DNA of 64,000 bases from DASRHT01 sp035650355 (GCA_035650355.1 DASRHT010000090.1:16463-80462), one strand, 5' to 3'; counted from the first letter of the stretch, positions 25,348 through 34,385 are shown. A program made the numbers and translations. The notes: generated by a model from the sequence alone, not told the origin.

Positions 25348-26172
25348 CTATTTGCGTACAGCGACGACTTCCAGATATTCCGCAGGAGCTACCAGTGTGC
25401 CATCATGCGCGAGATTTGCTTGCTCGACTATCGCAAGCAGGTCGCAGGCAAAACGCTCCTGGTTCGTCGCGTCAAGCGTCTTGAAGGTCGTTACAATGGG
25501 ACCAAAACAGGCACTAAAGACTTCGAGCCAGTGCTGGGTCGAACGATAACGCCAGAAAAAGTTCCGTTTCTTCGTCTCAAGAGAGCTGACGCGATCCCCA
25601 AAAAGCTCGCGTACGCGCTCTTCGGTTCCCCAGAGCGTGGGTGGTCTGATATCAGCGGCGGAAGGGATATACACTGCAATGGTTTGGAAGATCTGCCCAT
25701 ACAACCCCTCTGGAGTCCAGTTAGCCATGCCAATTTTTCCACCCGGACGGCACACCCGTGTCAGTTCTGCTGCCACTAATTCCTGTTCGGGCGCAAACAT
25801 AGCACCGATGGTTGAAAGCACGATGTCAAAGCTGGCATCAGGAAAAGAGAGGCGCTGGGCATCGCCCGGGAGAAATGTGATAGGCAAGCGTTCAGCTACG
25901 GCCCTCTCACGCGCTCGCTCAAGCAAAGCGGGAACATAGTCGATACCGGTGACCTGGCACCAGCGGCGCGCGGCTGCAAGGGCGGTGTTGCCGCTACCCG
26001 TTGCAACATCGAGGACTTCCTGGTTAGCATGGACATCAACCGCCTCACAAAGCAGCTCTCCCATGAGAACAAAGGTCTCCGCAATCACGGAATAGTCGCC
26101 TGAAGCCCAGGTCTGCTGTTGCCCTGAGTGAACCGCCGTCTGGTCGCTATGTGAGAAAGGTTGCATGTGCAT
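25348..26172 (-). CDS. Class I SAM-dependent methyltransferase
   Basis: 274 residues from ATG 26172 (AAGGAG four bases upstream); ATG 26166 with ten-base spacing is an equally good start. The longer frame to 26331 lacks support. Rossmann motif I VLDVATGSGNTALAAARR, motif II TGIDYVPALLERA, GDAQRLSFPDASFDIVLS and VCRPGGKIGMANW mark a UbiE/Methyltransf_11-type enzyme. It is convergent with menE, but it lacks clear MenG signatures, so a role in menaquinone is only a possibility. Cytoplasmic, substrate unknown. Confidence 0.87.
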   Translation of the reverse strand: MHMQPFSHSDQTAVHSGQQQTWASGDYSVIAETFVLMGELLCEAVDVHANQEVLDVATGSGNTALAAARRWCQVTGIDYVPALLERARERAVAERLPITFLPGDAQRLSFPDASFDIVLSTIGAMFAPEQELVAAELTRVCRPGGKIGMANWTPEGLYGQIFQTIAVYIPSAADIRPPTLWGTEERVRELFGDRVSSLETKKRNFFWRYRSTQHWLEVFSACFGPIVTTFKTLDATNQERFACDLLAIVEQANLAHDGTLVAPAEYLEVVAVRK

Positions 26173-26346
26173 GCGTCTCCTTAATATAGTGTGGATCTGG
26201 CCATCAATCTCATGCAGGTATGTTTCGATATGAGATGGATGAGCTTTTATGAAGAAACGTTCAAGGCTAAACCCTATCTTAACGTATTTAGCCATTTTCA
26301 GGATACTAAAAAGCACATGTGTTGTCAACAAATTACAGAATAAGAA

Positions 26347-26520
26347 CAGGGTTTTTCAGTTTTCGTCTTGCTCGCAGGACGAAGCCCTGCGAGCAAGGGG
26401 AGAGAGGTGCTGGCAACGCCGCATCGCGGCGTTGCCAGCACCTCTCTCCCCTTGCCCAGCGCCCCGAACGGGGCGCGAATCCCGTTGGCAGGAGCCAGAG
26501 GAGAGGGAGGCGCGAACCTC
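26347..26520. repeat. Dispersed palindromic repeat, family R1, full copy C
   Basis: Central perfect 30-bp stem with ATC loop (arms 26393-26422 and 26426-26455, variable segment GCTGGCAACG paired with CGTTGCCAGC). The left flank matches the other copies; the right outer arm is more degenerate. Confidence 0.92.
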
Positions 26521-26577
26521 TCCCTCTTGAGATCATCATAAACGTATAATTACAGCGTAATATCAATTACGTTGTAA

Positions 26578-28284
26578 TTACTCATCTCCATTGACATGGA
26601 AGACGCGAGTGCCCCAGTTGAAAACGCCGTCGGTGGTCTGGCTACTCACAGGAGGTATGTACTCAATCGCCAGCCAGAAGGTGCTGCTGTTGGGATCGAG
26701 CGTAGCCCATGAGTAATCGCCCCAGCGAGGCTGGTTGTTCTCGTTATAGAAGCCATTGCCGTCGGCGGCGATCCGCACATTAGAGAAGCGGGCTGCATCC
26801 TCATGCTTGAATGAGTAGGCGGCGCTGGGGAAATTATTCGGTCCGCTAAAGGTGAAGACGATGACGGCAGTATGATCGAAGCTGACCTGGATCGAAGGGT
26901 AGAGCAGGTAATTGCCCAGTGAGGCCAGATAGCCCTGATTCACCACATGAGCGTCACTGATCAATCCGTCGTCTACCTCTGGATGAACCTGGAACCAGGC
27001 AATACCGGCGCGAGGCGCTGTATCATTCGGAATGTTCACAATTGTGTCCAGCGCGCCATAGAGGTTGCCATTGATAAACTGCACCTCCTGCAAACGGTCG
27101 TCGCCGGAGTCTAGAACTTGCGTAGTTCCCTTCTGCATAGCGGCAGGTGGCACTCCATAAGTCTCCGAAGCAATCACCATGCTAGAGAGCGTCGGGACGC
27201 CGCCGTCGCTCACCGCCTCCCGATTGGTCATGGCCCAGGCGCCAAGACGGTTATCAGTGGTGCCATTGGGATCAAGGGAGTTCAGGAAAAAGCCTGCGTC
27301 GGCATGCCCATAAGTAAAGGCGGGTTGGATGGAAGTTGCCACCGCGCCACCGATGTTGAGATTGTCGAAATGTACAAAGTGGACATTCGACTTGAGCGAG
27401 AAGAGCTGCGCTTTGGAAAGGGCATAAACCTGCCCCCCATTGGCCTGAGGACCAAGTATCGAAAATTCGTTGGTGTTGATATAGACATTCTGGCTGTCAA
27501 TGCCCAGCAGCGGCTGATCGCCGAAGCAGGGGCAACCAACATGAGAAGGCGTACCGTTGGTGCCGTCGTCGGTCGCGTCCAGGTGATAGACGGTCCAGGG
27601 GGTCGTGGGATCGCCACTGTTGTTGACCGCGATATCGGTACGGGCGGCTGTATTCGTGTCATTAATAAAGAGGATGATGGCGATCCAGGTATCAGTCGTC
27701 TTATCGAAGAAACAACGCGGATCGCTGGTAAATTGCTTCAATCCATCGTTAAAGAGCACATTGACGTTGAGCGGTCCGAGGACAACGGAGCCGTTGGTGC
27801 GATAGATCGTGAAGGCCGAGTTCACCGGTTCGAGGACGAAGCCATTGCCGACGCAGAGGCCCTGATCGGGCGGCTCAAATTCGGCCCCGAAATTGGTCAC
27901 TTCACTGTCCAGGCTGCTCACGCCATTGAAGTTCCTCAAAATATTGCCGGCCTGACGCTCGGAATCGGAGGCATTGATCTGGCTGGCGGCTGTTCCCTGG
28001 CTGGCTGCCTTAGGAAGCTGGCGCTGGCCCTTGTCAACGCGTCTTTTAATCGAAGCTTGCGTGGCTGCCTGCTGGGGAGGGTGGCGCGGATCGGCAATGC
28101 CCGCTGGCGCGATGGTGCCCTTCGTCACGCTATGATAAACGGTGGCCTTTGCATTAGAAAGTGTGGATGCTTGCGTTGCGGGGATGCGTAGAAATAAGCT
28201 ACCGGCCATTAACATACAAAGAATAACTACAATAGAGGCCGATGCGACGAGGTGCCTGTTCTTCAGGCGTACAAGAAATTGCAT
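26578..28284 (-). CDS. Large secreted protein of unknown function
   Basis: 568 residues. N-terminal signal segment HLVASASIVVILCMLMAGSLFL, then a mature part of about 530 residues rich in Asn, Asp, Gly and aromatic residues. Repeated beta-type segments (DPRCFFDKTTDTWIAIILF, CPCFGDQPLLGIDSQNVYINTNEF, YLLYPSIQVSFDHTAVIVF, WGDYSWATLDPNSSTFWLAIEY) suggest a beta-propeller. CPCF may be a disulfide. Probably extracellular. I do not recognise a named family. A large opposite-strand frame here is a shadow. Confidence 0.78.
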   Translation of the reverse strand: MQFLVRLKNRHLVASASIVVILCMLMAGSLFLRIPATQASTLSNAKATVYHSVTKGTIAPAGIADPRHPPQQAATQASIKRRVDKGQRQLPKAASQGTAASQINASDSERQAGNILRNFNGVSSLDSEVTNFGAEFEPPDQGLCVGNGFVLEPVNSAFTIYRTNGSVVLGPLNVNVLFNDGLKQFTSDPRCFFDKTTDTWIAIILFINDTNTAARTDIAVNNSGDPTTPWTVYHLDATDDGTNGTPSHVGCPCFGDQPLLGIDSQNVYINTNEFSILGPQANGGQVYALSKAQLFSLKSNVHFVHFDNLNIGGAVATSIQPAFTYGHADAGFFLNSLDPNGTTDNRLGAWAMTNREAVSDGGVPTLSSMVIASETYGVPPAAMQKGTTQVLDSGDDRLQEVQFINGNLYGALDTIVNIPNDTAPRAGIAWFQVHPEVDDGLISDAHVVNQGYLASLGNYLLYPSIQVSFDHTAVIVFTFSGPNNFPSAAYSFKHEDAARFSNVRIAADGNGFYNENNQPRWGDYSWATLDPNSSTFWLAIEYIPPVSSQTTDGVFNWGTRVFHVNGDE

Positions 28285-28469
28285 ATCCTAACCTCCTGGG
28301 AAAAGACGCACTACTTGTTTGAGCTGTGCGCGCTGCCAGATATTTCGTTTGATAGCATACGTAATCTGTAAATCGGCGCGTGCTTCATTATACGTTTTCT
28401 ATCCGCTTGAACACAACCGATCCACCATCCCTCCTATGCCATTGCATAAATTTTTTGAAAAAAGTATGT

Positions 28470-28515
28470 AGAAAAGCCAGTGTAATCAGTCTAAACTAGT
28501 GACGCTGGCTTTTCT
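28470..28515 (-). terminator. Terminator-like hairpin downstream of the serine hydrolase
   Basis: Perfect 11-bp arms AGAAAAGCCAG / CTGGCTTTTCT around a 24-nt loop, 29 nt beyond the hydrolase stop. No other gene is seen between 28285 and 28544. Confidence 0.6.
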
Positions 28516-28544
28516 GTCCGGTGCATACTATTGCGCTAAAGCGA

Positions 28545-29921
28545 CTATGATGCCGAATGGCGAGCGGCGATGCGTCCCGCGAAACGCAGCCATTTGATTT
28601 GTCCATCCGCCGCGCGCAAGAAATCGCCCTGCGTGTCCTTGAAGTAGGTATCGAGCGCAAGCACGCGATCCTTGCCACAAAATGCTAGAGGCACCAGCAG
28701 ACTGGACCCGCTCTGCCGCGCTGACGAGGGGAGGATCTGAAGCATGAGCCGACCATCAACCATGCTCACCTCCCAGGGCGTAAACGAATCGCTGTATTGC
28801 CCTACGTAGGGAGCAAGTTGCTCTACAGGTAAGTCAAACGGAATAATTTCTGGTTCGCTCAACGTCAGATAATGGCGTAAAGCCCATTGTGTGACTTCTT
28901 CGCACAACTGGCCGCCTGATGTAGCGTTGGTGAGGATGATGATCGCGAAATGCATTGCCGGCACCATGAGCAATGACGCCTGCTGTCCCATAGTCGCGCC
29001 AGAATGCTCCACGGTACGCGCTCCATCGATCTCTCTCAGCCACCACGTCAGGCCAATTGTGGAGGAAGAGAAACTTTCGCGTAGCTGCGGCATTTGCATC
29101 TGGGCTATTGAGGCTGCGGTAAGCGCGCTTTCCCCATCAGTAGCGCTACTAACTCCCATGTGAAAGCGTAAGTAGCGCAACAGGTCCGTAACGCAGGAGA
29201 CGAGCCCACCGGCAGGATGGGCGGCACGAGGAAGCGCCCAGGGGCGAGCCACTTCTGGCGTCGCGCTCTGGAGCGTATGACCGACCGCAACGCGATGGGT
29301 AATAGCCTCTTCCGCGAAAAAGCAGGACGAGGACATCCCCAGGGTATCGAGAACGAGCTCTTTTACTGCTTCCTCGTATGTTTTGCCGGTCAGAACCTCG
29401 ATGATGCGACCGGCCAGGTAGAAGGCGGCATTGTTGTAACCCCAGAATGCGCCTGGCTCCGTCAGTTGTGGCAGACGGACCATATTGGCAACGATCCTGG
29501 CTAGCGCGTCGTCGCCGCGACCTGTATCGTCGAAGTAGTCGCCGGGCCACCCGGCAGTATGAGTGAGAAGATGACGCATCGTCACCTTTGTCGCCGCTTC
29601 CTCGTCAGCAAGCTTGAGATCGGGCAGATATATACGCAGTGGCTGATCCAGGTCAAGCAGCCCCATCTCGACCAGCCGCATCGCTGCTGTCCCCGTCACC
29701 GTTTTGGTAATCGAGCCAACTTGAAAGAGCGTCTTGCTATCGACCGGCAGGGGATGCTCAACATTTGTCACCCCGAAACCCGCGGCATATTCTTTCCCCT
29801 CATGAATCATGCCGACCGCCACGCCCGGCACCTGAAGCCGCTCCATCGTCTTTTTGATCATCTCTTCCAGCGGACGAAATTCCTGATTGTGCTGCGTTTG
29901 TGCCGCCGTTTTGTCGTTCAT
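28545..29921 (-). CDS. Beta-lactamase-family serine hydrolase (class C / PBP4-like)
   Basis: 458 residues from ATG 29921 (AAGGAG at 29929-29934). Catalytic motifs of the class C/esterase superfamily: SITK (Ser-x-x-Lys) in FQVGSITKTVTG, Tyr-x-Asn in WGYNNAAFYLAG, and HSG in VEHSGATMG replacing KTG. No signal peptide is visible, so it is probably cytoplasmic. C-terminal 110 residues form a lipocalin-like DUF3471 region (LAPYVGQYSDSFTPWEV). Preceded by a leader with its own promoter and a terminator directly before the ribosome site. Substrate (antibiotic, peptide or ester) unknown. Confidence 0.9.
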   Translation of the reverse strand: MNDKTAAQTQHNQEFRPLEEMIKKTMERLQVPGVAVGMIHEGKEYAAGFGVTNVEHPLPVDSKTLFQVGSITKTVTGTAAMRLVEMGLLDLDQPLRIYLPDLKLADEEAATKVTMRHLLTHTAGWPGDYFDDTGRGDDALARIVANMVRLPQLTEPGAFWGYNNAAFYLAGRIIEVLTGKTYEEAVKELVLDTLGMSSSCFFAEEAITHRVAVGHTLQSATPEVARPWALPRAAHPAGGLVSCVTDLLRYLRFHMGVSSATDGESALTAASIAQMQMPQLRESFSSSTIGLTWWLREIDGARTVEHSGATMGQQASLLMVPAMHFAIIILTNATSGGQLCEEVTQWALRHYLTLSEPEIIPFDLPVEQLAPYVGQYSDSFTPWEVSMVDGRLMLQILPSSARQSGSSLLVPLAFCGKDRVLALDTYFKDTQGDFLRAADGQIKWLRFAGRIAARHSAS

Positions 29922-29935
29922 AACGTTTCTCCTTG

Positions 29936-30065
29936 CCAAAAAAAGACAAAAATAACGCATGCCAACACCGGCATGCGTTTCCCAGGGCCAATAAAGCCCA
30001 ACAGAAAAGGCCACTCGGTTGAGTGACCTGCGGCCCCATTATATACTTGTTTTAAAGCTTGTCAA
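29936..30065 (-). promoter_or_regulatory. Promoter and terminator-bearing 5' leader of the serine hydrolase
   Basis: On the minus strand: TTGACA (30060-30065), 16-nt spacer, TATAAT (30038-30043), then a leader of about 110 nt. It holds a hairpin GGTCACTC/GAGTGGCC and then a 10-bp stem (29954-29963 with 29970-29979) followed by TATTTTTGTCTTTTTTT. The AAGGAG of the gene comes immediately after the T-run. This is the layout of an attenuator or riboregulator. Confidence 0.75.
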
Positions 30066-30089
30066 TAGGTGAAAACTGTTAGAACTGTC

Positions 30090-30160
30090 TGTATGGGGGA
30101 CAGGGCTTGCCCTTGCCCACGAAGGGCGTTGCAGGGCAGGGGCAAGCCCTGCCCCTACAG
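30090..30160. repeat. R2-type repeat pair
   Basis: GACAGGGCTTGCCCTTGCCC and GGCAGGGGCAAGCCCTGCCC CTAC-type modules on either side of GAAGGGCGTT. They lie just upstream of the ATP-grasp gene. Confidence 0.8.
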
Positions 30161-30185
30161 ATTTTGTAAACAAAGGAAAACGTGT

Positions 30186-31091
30186 ATGCGTATAATCTTC
30201 TGCACCGATTACTGGAATCGGCTATCGCCTGATCCGGCCTATCAGGCTGAGGCCGACGCGGCGGCAAAGTTGCGCCTCGACTACTCCCTGATTAATTTTG
30301 AGGTGTTGACAGAGCAACAAAATGCGGTGCGCGCGGTGAGCAGAGTAGAGCCAGCGACATCTGGGGAAGTGGCAGTCTATCGGGGATGGATGCTCAAACC
30401 GCAGGTGTACGAGCGCCTCTATGCGGCTCTCGCGGAGAAGGGGCTTGTGCTGATCAATACGCCCGCCGCTTATAAACATTGCCACTATCTACCGGAGTCC
30501 TATCATATCATTGAAGGTTACACGCCTGGATCGATATGGATCAAAGCCGAAACTGGTATGCATCTGGATGATATTATGACCCGGCTGCGCGTATTCGGCG
30601 ATAAGCCCATCATCGTCAAGGATTTTGTCAAGTCGAGGAAACATGAGTGGAACGAGGCATGTTACATCCCTTCCGCGTCCGATAGAGACGCCGTTGAACG
30701 GGTGGTGACGCGCTTCTTACAGCTCCAGGGCGAGGATTTGAACGAGGGCCTCGTTTTCCGCGAGTTTATCGAGTTTGAGCCACTGACAACGCATTCAAAG
30801 AGCGGCATGCCGCTGACAAAGGAATTTCGTTTATTCGTGCTCGACAGTCAGATTATCTTCTCGACGGAGTATTGGGAGGAAGGCAGCTACGGCGATGACC
30901 GCAAGGCGTCTCCCCCGCTTGACACGTTTCGCCAGATGGCGCAAAAGGTCCAGAGCCGGTTTTTTACCCTGGATGTGGCGCTCAAGAAGGACGGGACCTG
31001 GAGCATTGTTGAACCTGGCGATGCCCAGGTCGCGGGCCTCCCCGAAAAAACTGACGTGAATGCGTTCTATCAGGCTCTAGCCGCGCTTTAA
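30186..31091 (+). CDS. ATP-grasp domain protein (DUF4343-like)
   Basis: 301 residues from ATG 30186 with AAAGGA upstream; the frame opens earlier at 30069, but that part is repeat. An N-terminal pre-ATP-grasp domain (RIIFCTDYWNRLSPDPAYQ) leads into a C-terminal ATP-binding region with PIIVKDFVKSRKHEWNEACYIP, FREFIEFEPL, KEFRLFVLDSQIIF and WSIVEPGDAQVAGLP. This fits DUF4343 ATP-grasp proteins of unknown substrate, which ligate an amine to a carboxylate. Its 3' end overlaps the convergent DUF488 gene by 15 nt. Confidence 0.85.
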   Translation: MRIIFCTDYWNRLSPDPAYQAEADAAAKLRLDYSLINFEVLTEQQNAVRAVSRVEPATSGEVAVYRGWMLKPQVYERLYAALAEKGLVLINTPAAYKHCHYLPESYHIIEGYTPGSIWIKAETGMHLDDIMTRLRVFGDKPIIVKDFVKSRKHEWNEACYIPSASDRDAVERVVTRFLQLQGEDLNEGLVFREFIEFEPLTTHSKSGMPLTKEFRLFVLDSQIIFSTEYWEEGSYGDDRKASPPLDTFRQMAQKVQSRFFTLDVALKKDGTWSIVEPGDAQVAGLPEKTDVNAFYQALAAL

Positions 31092-31457
31092 CACCTGCTG
31101 TAAGTGATCTCGCAGCACAACGGCGTTGTTATGCTCGACATCGTGGGCGGCGAAGACGAGCGTGATCGGACCCTGTTGCGCTTTATCCTCCAGTTGCTGC
31201 AAAGCTGCCTGCGCCTCTGGGGAACGCAGCTCTGCTTCATAGCGACGGCGGAACTCCGCGAATTTCTCAGGATCGTGCCCAAACCATTTCCGCAACTCGT
31301 TGCTCGGAGCAAGCTCTTTTAGCCAGAGATCAACATGCGCCCGCTCCTTAGAGAGCCCACGCGGCCAGAGCCGATCAACCAGGATACGCGTTCCATCCTC
31401 AGGCTCAGCCTCATCATAAACGCGTTTGATAGCTAGAGGTAATTTTTGCGTCGCCAT
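31077..31457 (-). CDS. DUF488 / YeaO-family protein
   Basis: 126 residues from ATG 31457 (GAGGA upstream). The family signature IKRVYDEAEPEDGTRILVDRLWPRGLSKERAHVDLWLKELAPSNELRKWFGHDPEKF is fully visible. Small cytoplasmic protein, function unestablished. Downstream of mobile-promoter copy 2, which points towards it with its -10 about 180 nt from the start. Confidence 0.93.
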   Translation of the reverse strand: MATQKLPLAIKRVYDEAEPEDGTRILVDRLWPRGLSKERAHVDLWLKELAPSNELRKWFGHDPEKFAEFRRRYEAELRSPEAQAALQQLEDKAQQGPITLVFAAHDVEHNNAVVLRDHLQQVLKRG

Positions 31458-31568
31458 TGTATCCTCTTTTCTATAAACTTGCTTTCTATAACAACCATAG
31501 TGCAGAGGATCAAGCATAGTGTACGCCGGAGGAAGCGCGGAGCGGAGAATCCGTCGAGAAAAAGCGAT

Positions 31569-31660
31569 AATTTCAGTACCCTCAAGCGGGTCGAGATAGC
31601 CCCAGACACCCCACCGCTCCTCTTGAGGAGAAGTATAGCGTCAAACCCGAAGATGTCAAG
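31569..31660 (-). promoter_or_regulatory. Mobile-promoter element MP, copy 2 (towards DUF488)
   Basis: Minus strand: TTGACA (31654-31659), 16-nt spacer, TATACT (31632-31637), then CCTCAAGAGGAG and CTCGACCCGCTTGAGGGTAC. It accounts for most of the gap 31458-31790. Confidence 0.8.
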
Positions 31661-31790
31661 GGAAAATGCACTAAAGGCAGATTTGACAAGAGCGAGCTCT
31701 GCCTTGCATACTTAAAAATGAGTAATCCCCAATATGTGTTGTCCCTTAATGATTGATTGTGCTACTTTGCACGGAGGAGAAGTCAGACTG

Positions 31791-32861
31791 ATGATACTGA
31801 AAACGCTCCATGTCGATCCCCTGGAACTCGAACGGCGCACCGGCTGGGAGATCAAGCCGGAGGGCGCCTGCAAGGATGATCGCTGCGTTCCCTTGCCAGC
31901 TATGGCTGGCCCGCAGGTCGATGTGCGAGAGCTGGCGGAGCGGCTGGGCATGCCGCTGCTCCACGATGAGAAACATGATCTCTGGTCTCTTGGCCCCGAG
32001 TCGGGCGGCCATGTGCTCAACAGCGCCGTTGCTCCCGATATCGTGCTGACCGATCTTGATGGCAACCCCTTCGCGCTCAGCTCGTTGCGCGGTCAGAAGG
32101 TGATAATAATTGCATGGGCCTCCTGGTGAGGGTGCCGTCATGATCTGCCCGTGTGGCAGGCTCTACGCACCGAACTACATCCCCAGGGTTTAGAAGTCGT
32201 CACCGTTGCCCTTGATACCGCTGGCGCTGAAGCTGCTCGCCCCTGGATCGAAGCGGCTAAGCCCGAACATCCTTCGCTTATCGACCAGGCTCACATTCTT
32301 GATGAACTGCTGGGCGTCGTCAATGTCCCCAATGCCGTCTGGATCAATGAGGAAGGTATGATTGTGCGTCCGGTGGAACCGGCCTATCCCCATCGCCCAA
32401 ACTTTTTCAGAAGCTCTCGTTCTAGCGGCGAGTCCACAGGTGAGCCCTCTCCCCAACGCAGGCTGACTGATAGCGTGATGGATGTCGTGCGCAGAATCCA
32501 GATCGAGCCGGAAGCCTATATCGCGGCCTTGCGCGATTGGGTCGAGAAGGGAGCGGCCAGCAGCTACGCGCTTTCGCCCGAAGAGGTAGTGCGGCGCTCG
32601 CATCCGCGCCCACCAGAAGTAGCGGAAGCAGCCGCCAGCTTTGAGCTTGGGCAATATCTCCACCGCTCTGGCTATCCTGACGATGCCATACCCTGGTTCC
32701 GCCAGGCTCATCGTTTGCAGCCTGATAACTGGACCTACAAGCGGCAAGCCTGGACCTTTGCCAATCCCACGCAAGGCCCCAGTGAAGCCTATGATAGCCA
32801 TTGGCTCGCCGACGTGCTGGCAATCGGACCCGAAAACTACTATCCGCGCCTCGAACTATAA
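31791..32861 (+). CDS. Probable selenocysteine redoxin (AhpC/TlpA-like) with in-frame UGA at the active site
   Basis: One frame of 356 residues if TGA 32127-32129 is read as Sec113. N-terminal domain 1-80 with CKDDRC. Redoxin core begins VLTDLDGNPFALSSLRGQKVIIIAWASW, then UGA, then GCRHDLPVWQALRTEL; Cys homologues of this fold carry the peroxidatic/thioredoxin Cys here. Cys115 gives a U-x-C pair. Downstream features persist: VVTVALD, the cis-Pro loop NVPNAVWINEEG, and a TPR-like end ASFELGQYLHRSGYPDDAIPWF. A SECIS-like hairpin follows the UGA. The alternative is a nonsense mutation, but it would have to hit exactly the catalytic codon. Start ATG 31791 after GGAGGAGA. Confidence 0.75.
32130..32171 (+). 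promoter_or_regulatory. Candidate bacterial SECIS hairpin after UGA 32127
   Basis: Lower stem GGTGC (32131-32135) with GCACC (32167-32171), extended by G137-C166 and T138-A165. Upper stem CTGCC (32145-32149) with GGCAG (32155-32159). Apical loop CGTGT starts 20 nt after the UGA and has G at its second base, within the known bacterial consensus (G in the first two loop bases, 16-37 nt spacing). Confidence 0.6.
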
Positions 32862-32868
32862 TTACTCG

Positions 32869-32900
32869 AATGGAGTGAGAGAAAGCAACCTCACTCCATT
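32869..32900. terminator. Hairpin between the redoxin and DUF885 genes
   Basis: Perfect 11-bp stem AATGGAGTGAG / CTCACTCCATT with a 10-nt loop, 8 nt after the redoxin stop. The following CTCTCTTATA is only weakly T-rich. Confidence 0.5.
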
Positions 32901-32929
32901 CTCTCTTATAGATAGAAGGAACAACTTGT

Positions 32930-34174
32930 ATGAGCGAAAAATGGCTACAACAATATATTCTGCTGGCGTTTCATATAGACAAAGTGGTGCGGGCGGCTTA
33001 CGAATGTCCATTTGTTGAAGCGTATTACGGTCCACCTGCGTGGGAGTCACAGGCCGAAGCTGAACCCGTGATGGCTCCCGCCGACCTGGTGCGGCAATCT
33101 ATGGCCCTGGCAGATACTTTGCCATTGCAGGGCTTTCCCTCTCAACGGGCGACCTATCTGGGGAAGCATGTCAAAGCTATGGAAACCTTATGCCGTAAGC
33201 TCAGTGGTGAGCCTCTCTCGCTGGCGGAAGGGGCCAGATATTGCCTGGATATTCAGCCAGCCTGGACGCCAGAGGAGCAATTTGAGCAGGCGCATGCCCT
33301 GTACGAGTCGGTGCTTCCTGGAACAGGCAATCTTGCGGAGCGTTGGCAAACATACCGAGCCTCGCTTGCTTTCCCCTCAGACCAGCCTGACGCGCTAATA
33401 GACTTTATTAAGCAGGCATATGCCGAAGCGCGCAAGCGCACAAAAGCTTTCATAGATCTGCCTGAAGAAGAAACGATTGAGATTGAGTATCGTGCTGAGT
33501 GGGAACACGATGCCGCTGCCTACTATGAGGGCAACTATCGAACACATATCGTTATGAACGTCGCCTCGACCGGAGCGTATCTCTCTCGCCTGTTTGATCA
33601 TAAAGTGTGCCATGAAGGCTATCCCGGTCATCATACCGATTATATCCTCAAGGAACAGCTTCTTTATCGCCAGCAGGGCTATGTAGAGCATGCAATCAAT
33701 TTGACCCTATGTCCGCAACGCGTAATCGAGGAGGGCATCGCGCAGATGGCCCACGCAATGATCTTCGCGGAAGGGGAAGCTGAGCAATGGATAGCTGAAC
33801 ACGTTTATCGAACAATACAAAAAGAGGTTGATCCGATAGTGCTTTTACGCTTACGGCAGGCCAGTGAGATGCTGGGAGGCGTCTGGGACAACGCAGCCAT
33901 GCTCTTAGATGAAGGACGATCAGAGCGGGAAGTGAACCAGTACCTTACCACACACATACTGCTTGCGCCAGATCAAGCTGCCCAGATGGTGACTCATTTG
34001 AAACATCCCATCTGGGGGCGTAATGAGCTGACATATTTGAGCGGCAAAAAGCTGATGCAGCCGTGGCTACAGGGAGCTGATAAGCTAGCAGTGTTTCGCC
34101 GCTTCTTAACGGAGCAGATCACGCCTTCGCAGCTAATTGGTGGAAAGAGGGACAAAGCGACGTGGAAACAATGA
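32930..34174 (+). CDS. DUF885-type metallo-hydrolase
   Basis: 414 residues. The key motif HEGYPGHH (within DHKVCHEGYPGHHTDY) is the HExxPGHH metal-binding signature of DUF885, which is related to gluzincin-like carboxypeptidases. A further acidic helix RVIEEGIAQMAHAM could supply the third ligand (Glu). No signal peptide; cytoplasmic. ATG 32930 has AGAAGGAAC upstream. Shorter than many DUF885 proteins (about 550) but the C-terminal catalytic half is complete. Substrate unknown. Confidence 0.8.
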   Translation: MSEKWLQQYILLAFHIDKVVRAAYECPFVEAYYGPPAWESQAEAEPVMAPADLVRQSMALADTLPLQGFPSQRATYLGKHVKAMETLCRKLSGEPLSLAEGARYCLDIQPAWTPEEQFEQAHALYESVLPGTGNLAERWQTYRASLAFPSDQPDALIDFIKQAYAEARKRTKAFIDLPEEETIEIEYRAEWEHDAAAYYEGNYRTHIVMNVASTGAYLSRLFDHKVCHEGYPGHHTDYILKEQLLYRQQGYVEHAINLTLCPQRVIEEGIAQMAHAMIFAEGEAEQWIAEHVYRTIQKEVDPIVLLRLRQASEMLGGVWDNAAMLLDEGRSEREVNQYLTTHILLAPDQAAQMVTHLKHPIWGRNELTYLSGKKLMQPWLQGADKLAVFRRFLTEQITPSQLIGGKRDKATWKQ

Positions 34175-34202
34175 CGCAGAAGCTGCTATCCATACACCGC
34201 TG

Positions 34203-34385
34203 TTACATGAGCATGCTCAGCCAGAACGTCATATCCGTGCTTTCTTTTCGTAATCTACGTTCTATCTCTCGCGGTCCCCACCTGTTTTCCTGGCTGGTCG
34301 CGCCGCACCGCTCGGCTTCGGTCGCAACTGTTATAAGTTGCTCAAACGTCTCCACTAACTTCTGTATGATCTGCTCTTTTGACAT
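34203..34385 (-). pseudogene. N-terminal remnant of a DinB-like protein
   Basis: 60 residues with a very good ribosome site (AGGAGGATATT before ATG 34385). MSKEQIIQKLVETFEQLITV and RWGPREI match the start of DinB/DUF-type four-helix proteins, where WGPREI is normally followed by LAHLxGW. Here it runs into unrelated RRLRKESTDMTFWLSMLM and stops, so three helices and the metal His are missing. Confidence 0.55.

Noticed and set aside
25348..26172. MenG/UbiE demethylmenaquinone methyltransferase
   Set aside because: It is next to the men operon but convergent, and the diagnostic UbiE motifs are not evident; left as a generic methyltransferase.
27118..28191. 357-codon open frame on the plus strand
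   Set aside because: It is antisense to the secreted protein with a signal peptide, has no domain pattern, and its Arg/Gly/Ile-rich composition is that of a GC-rich shadow frame.
31791..32861. Two separate genes or a frameshifted pseudogene
   Set aside because: Both halves are in the same frame with only one TGA, located at the catalytic Cys codon, and the downstream GTG start lacks a ribosome site and would drop the active-site Cys115.
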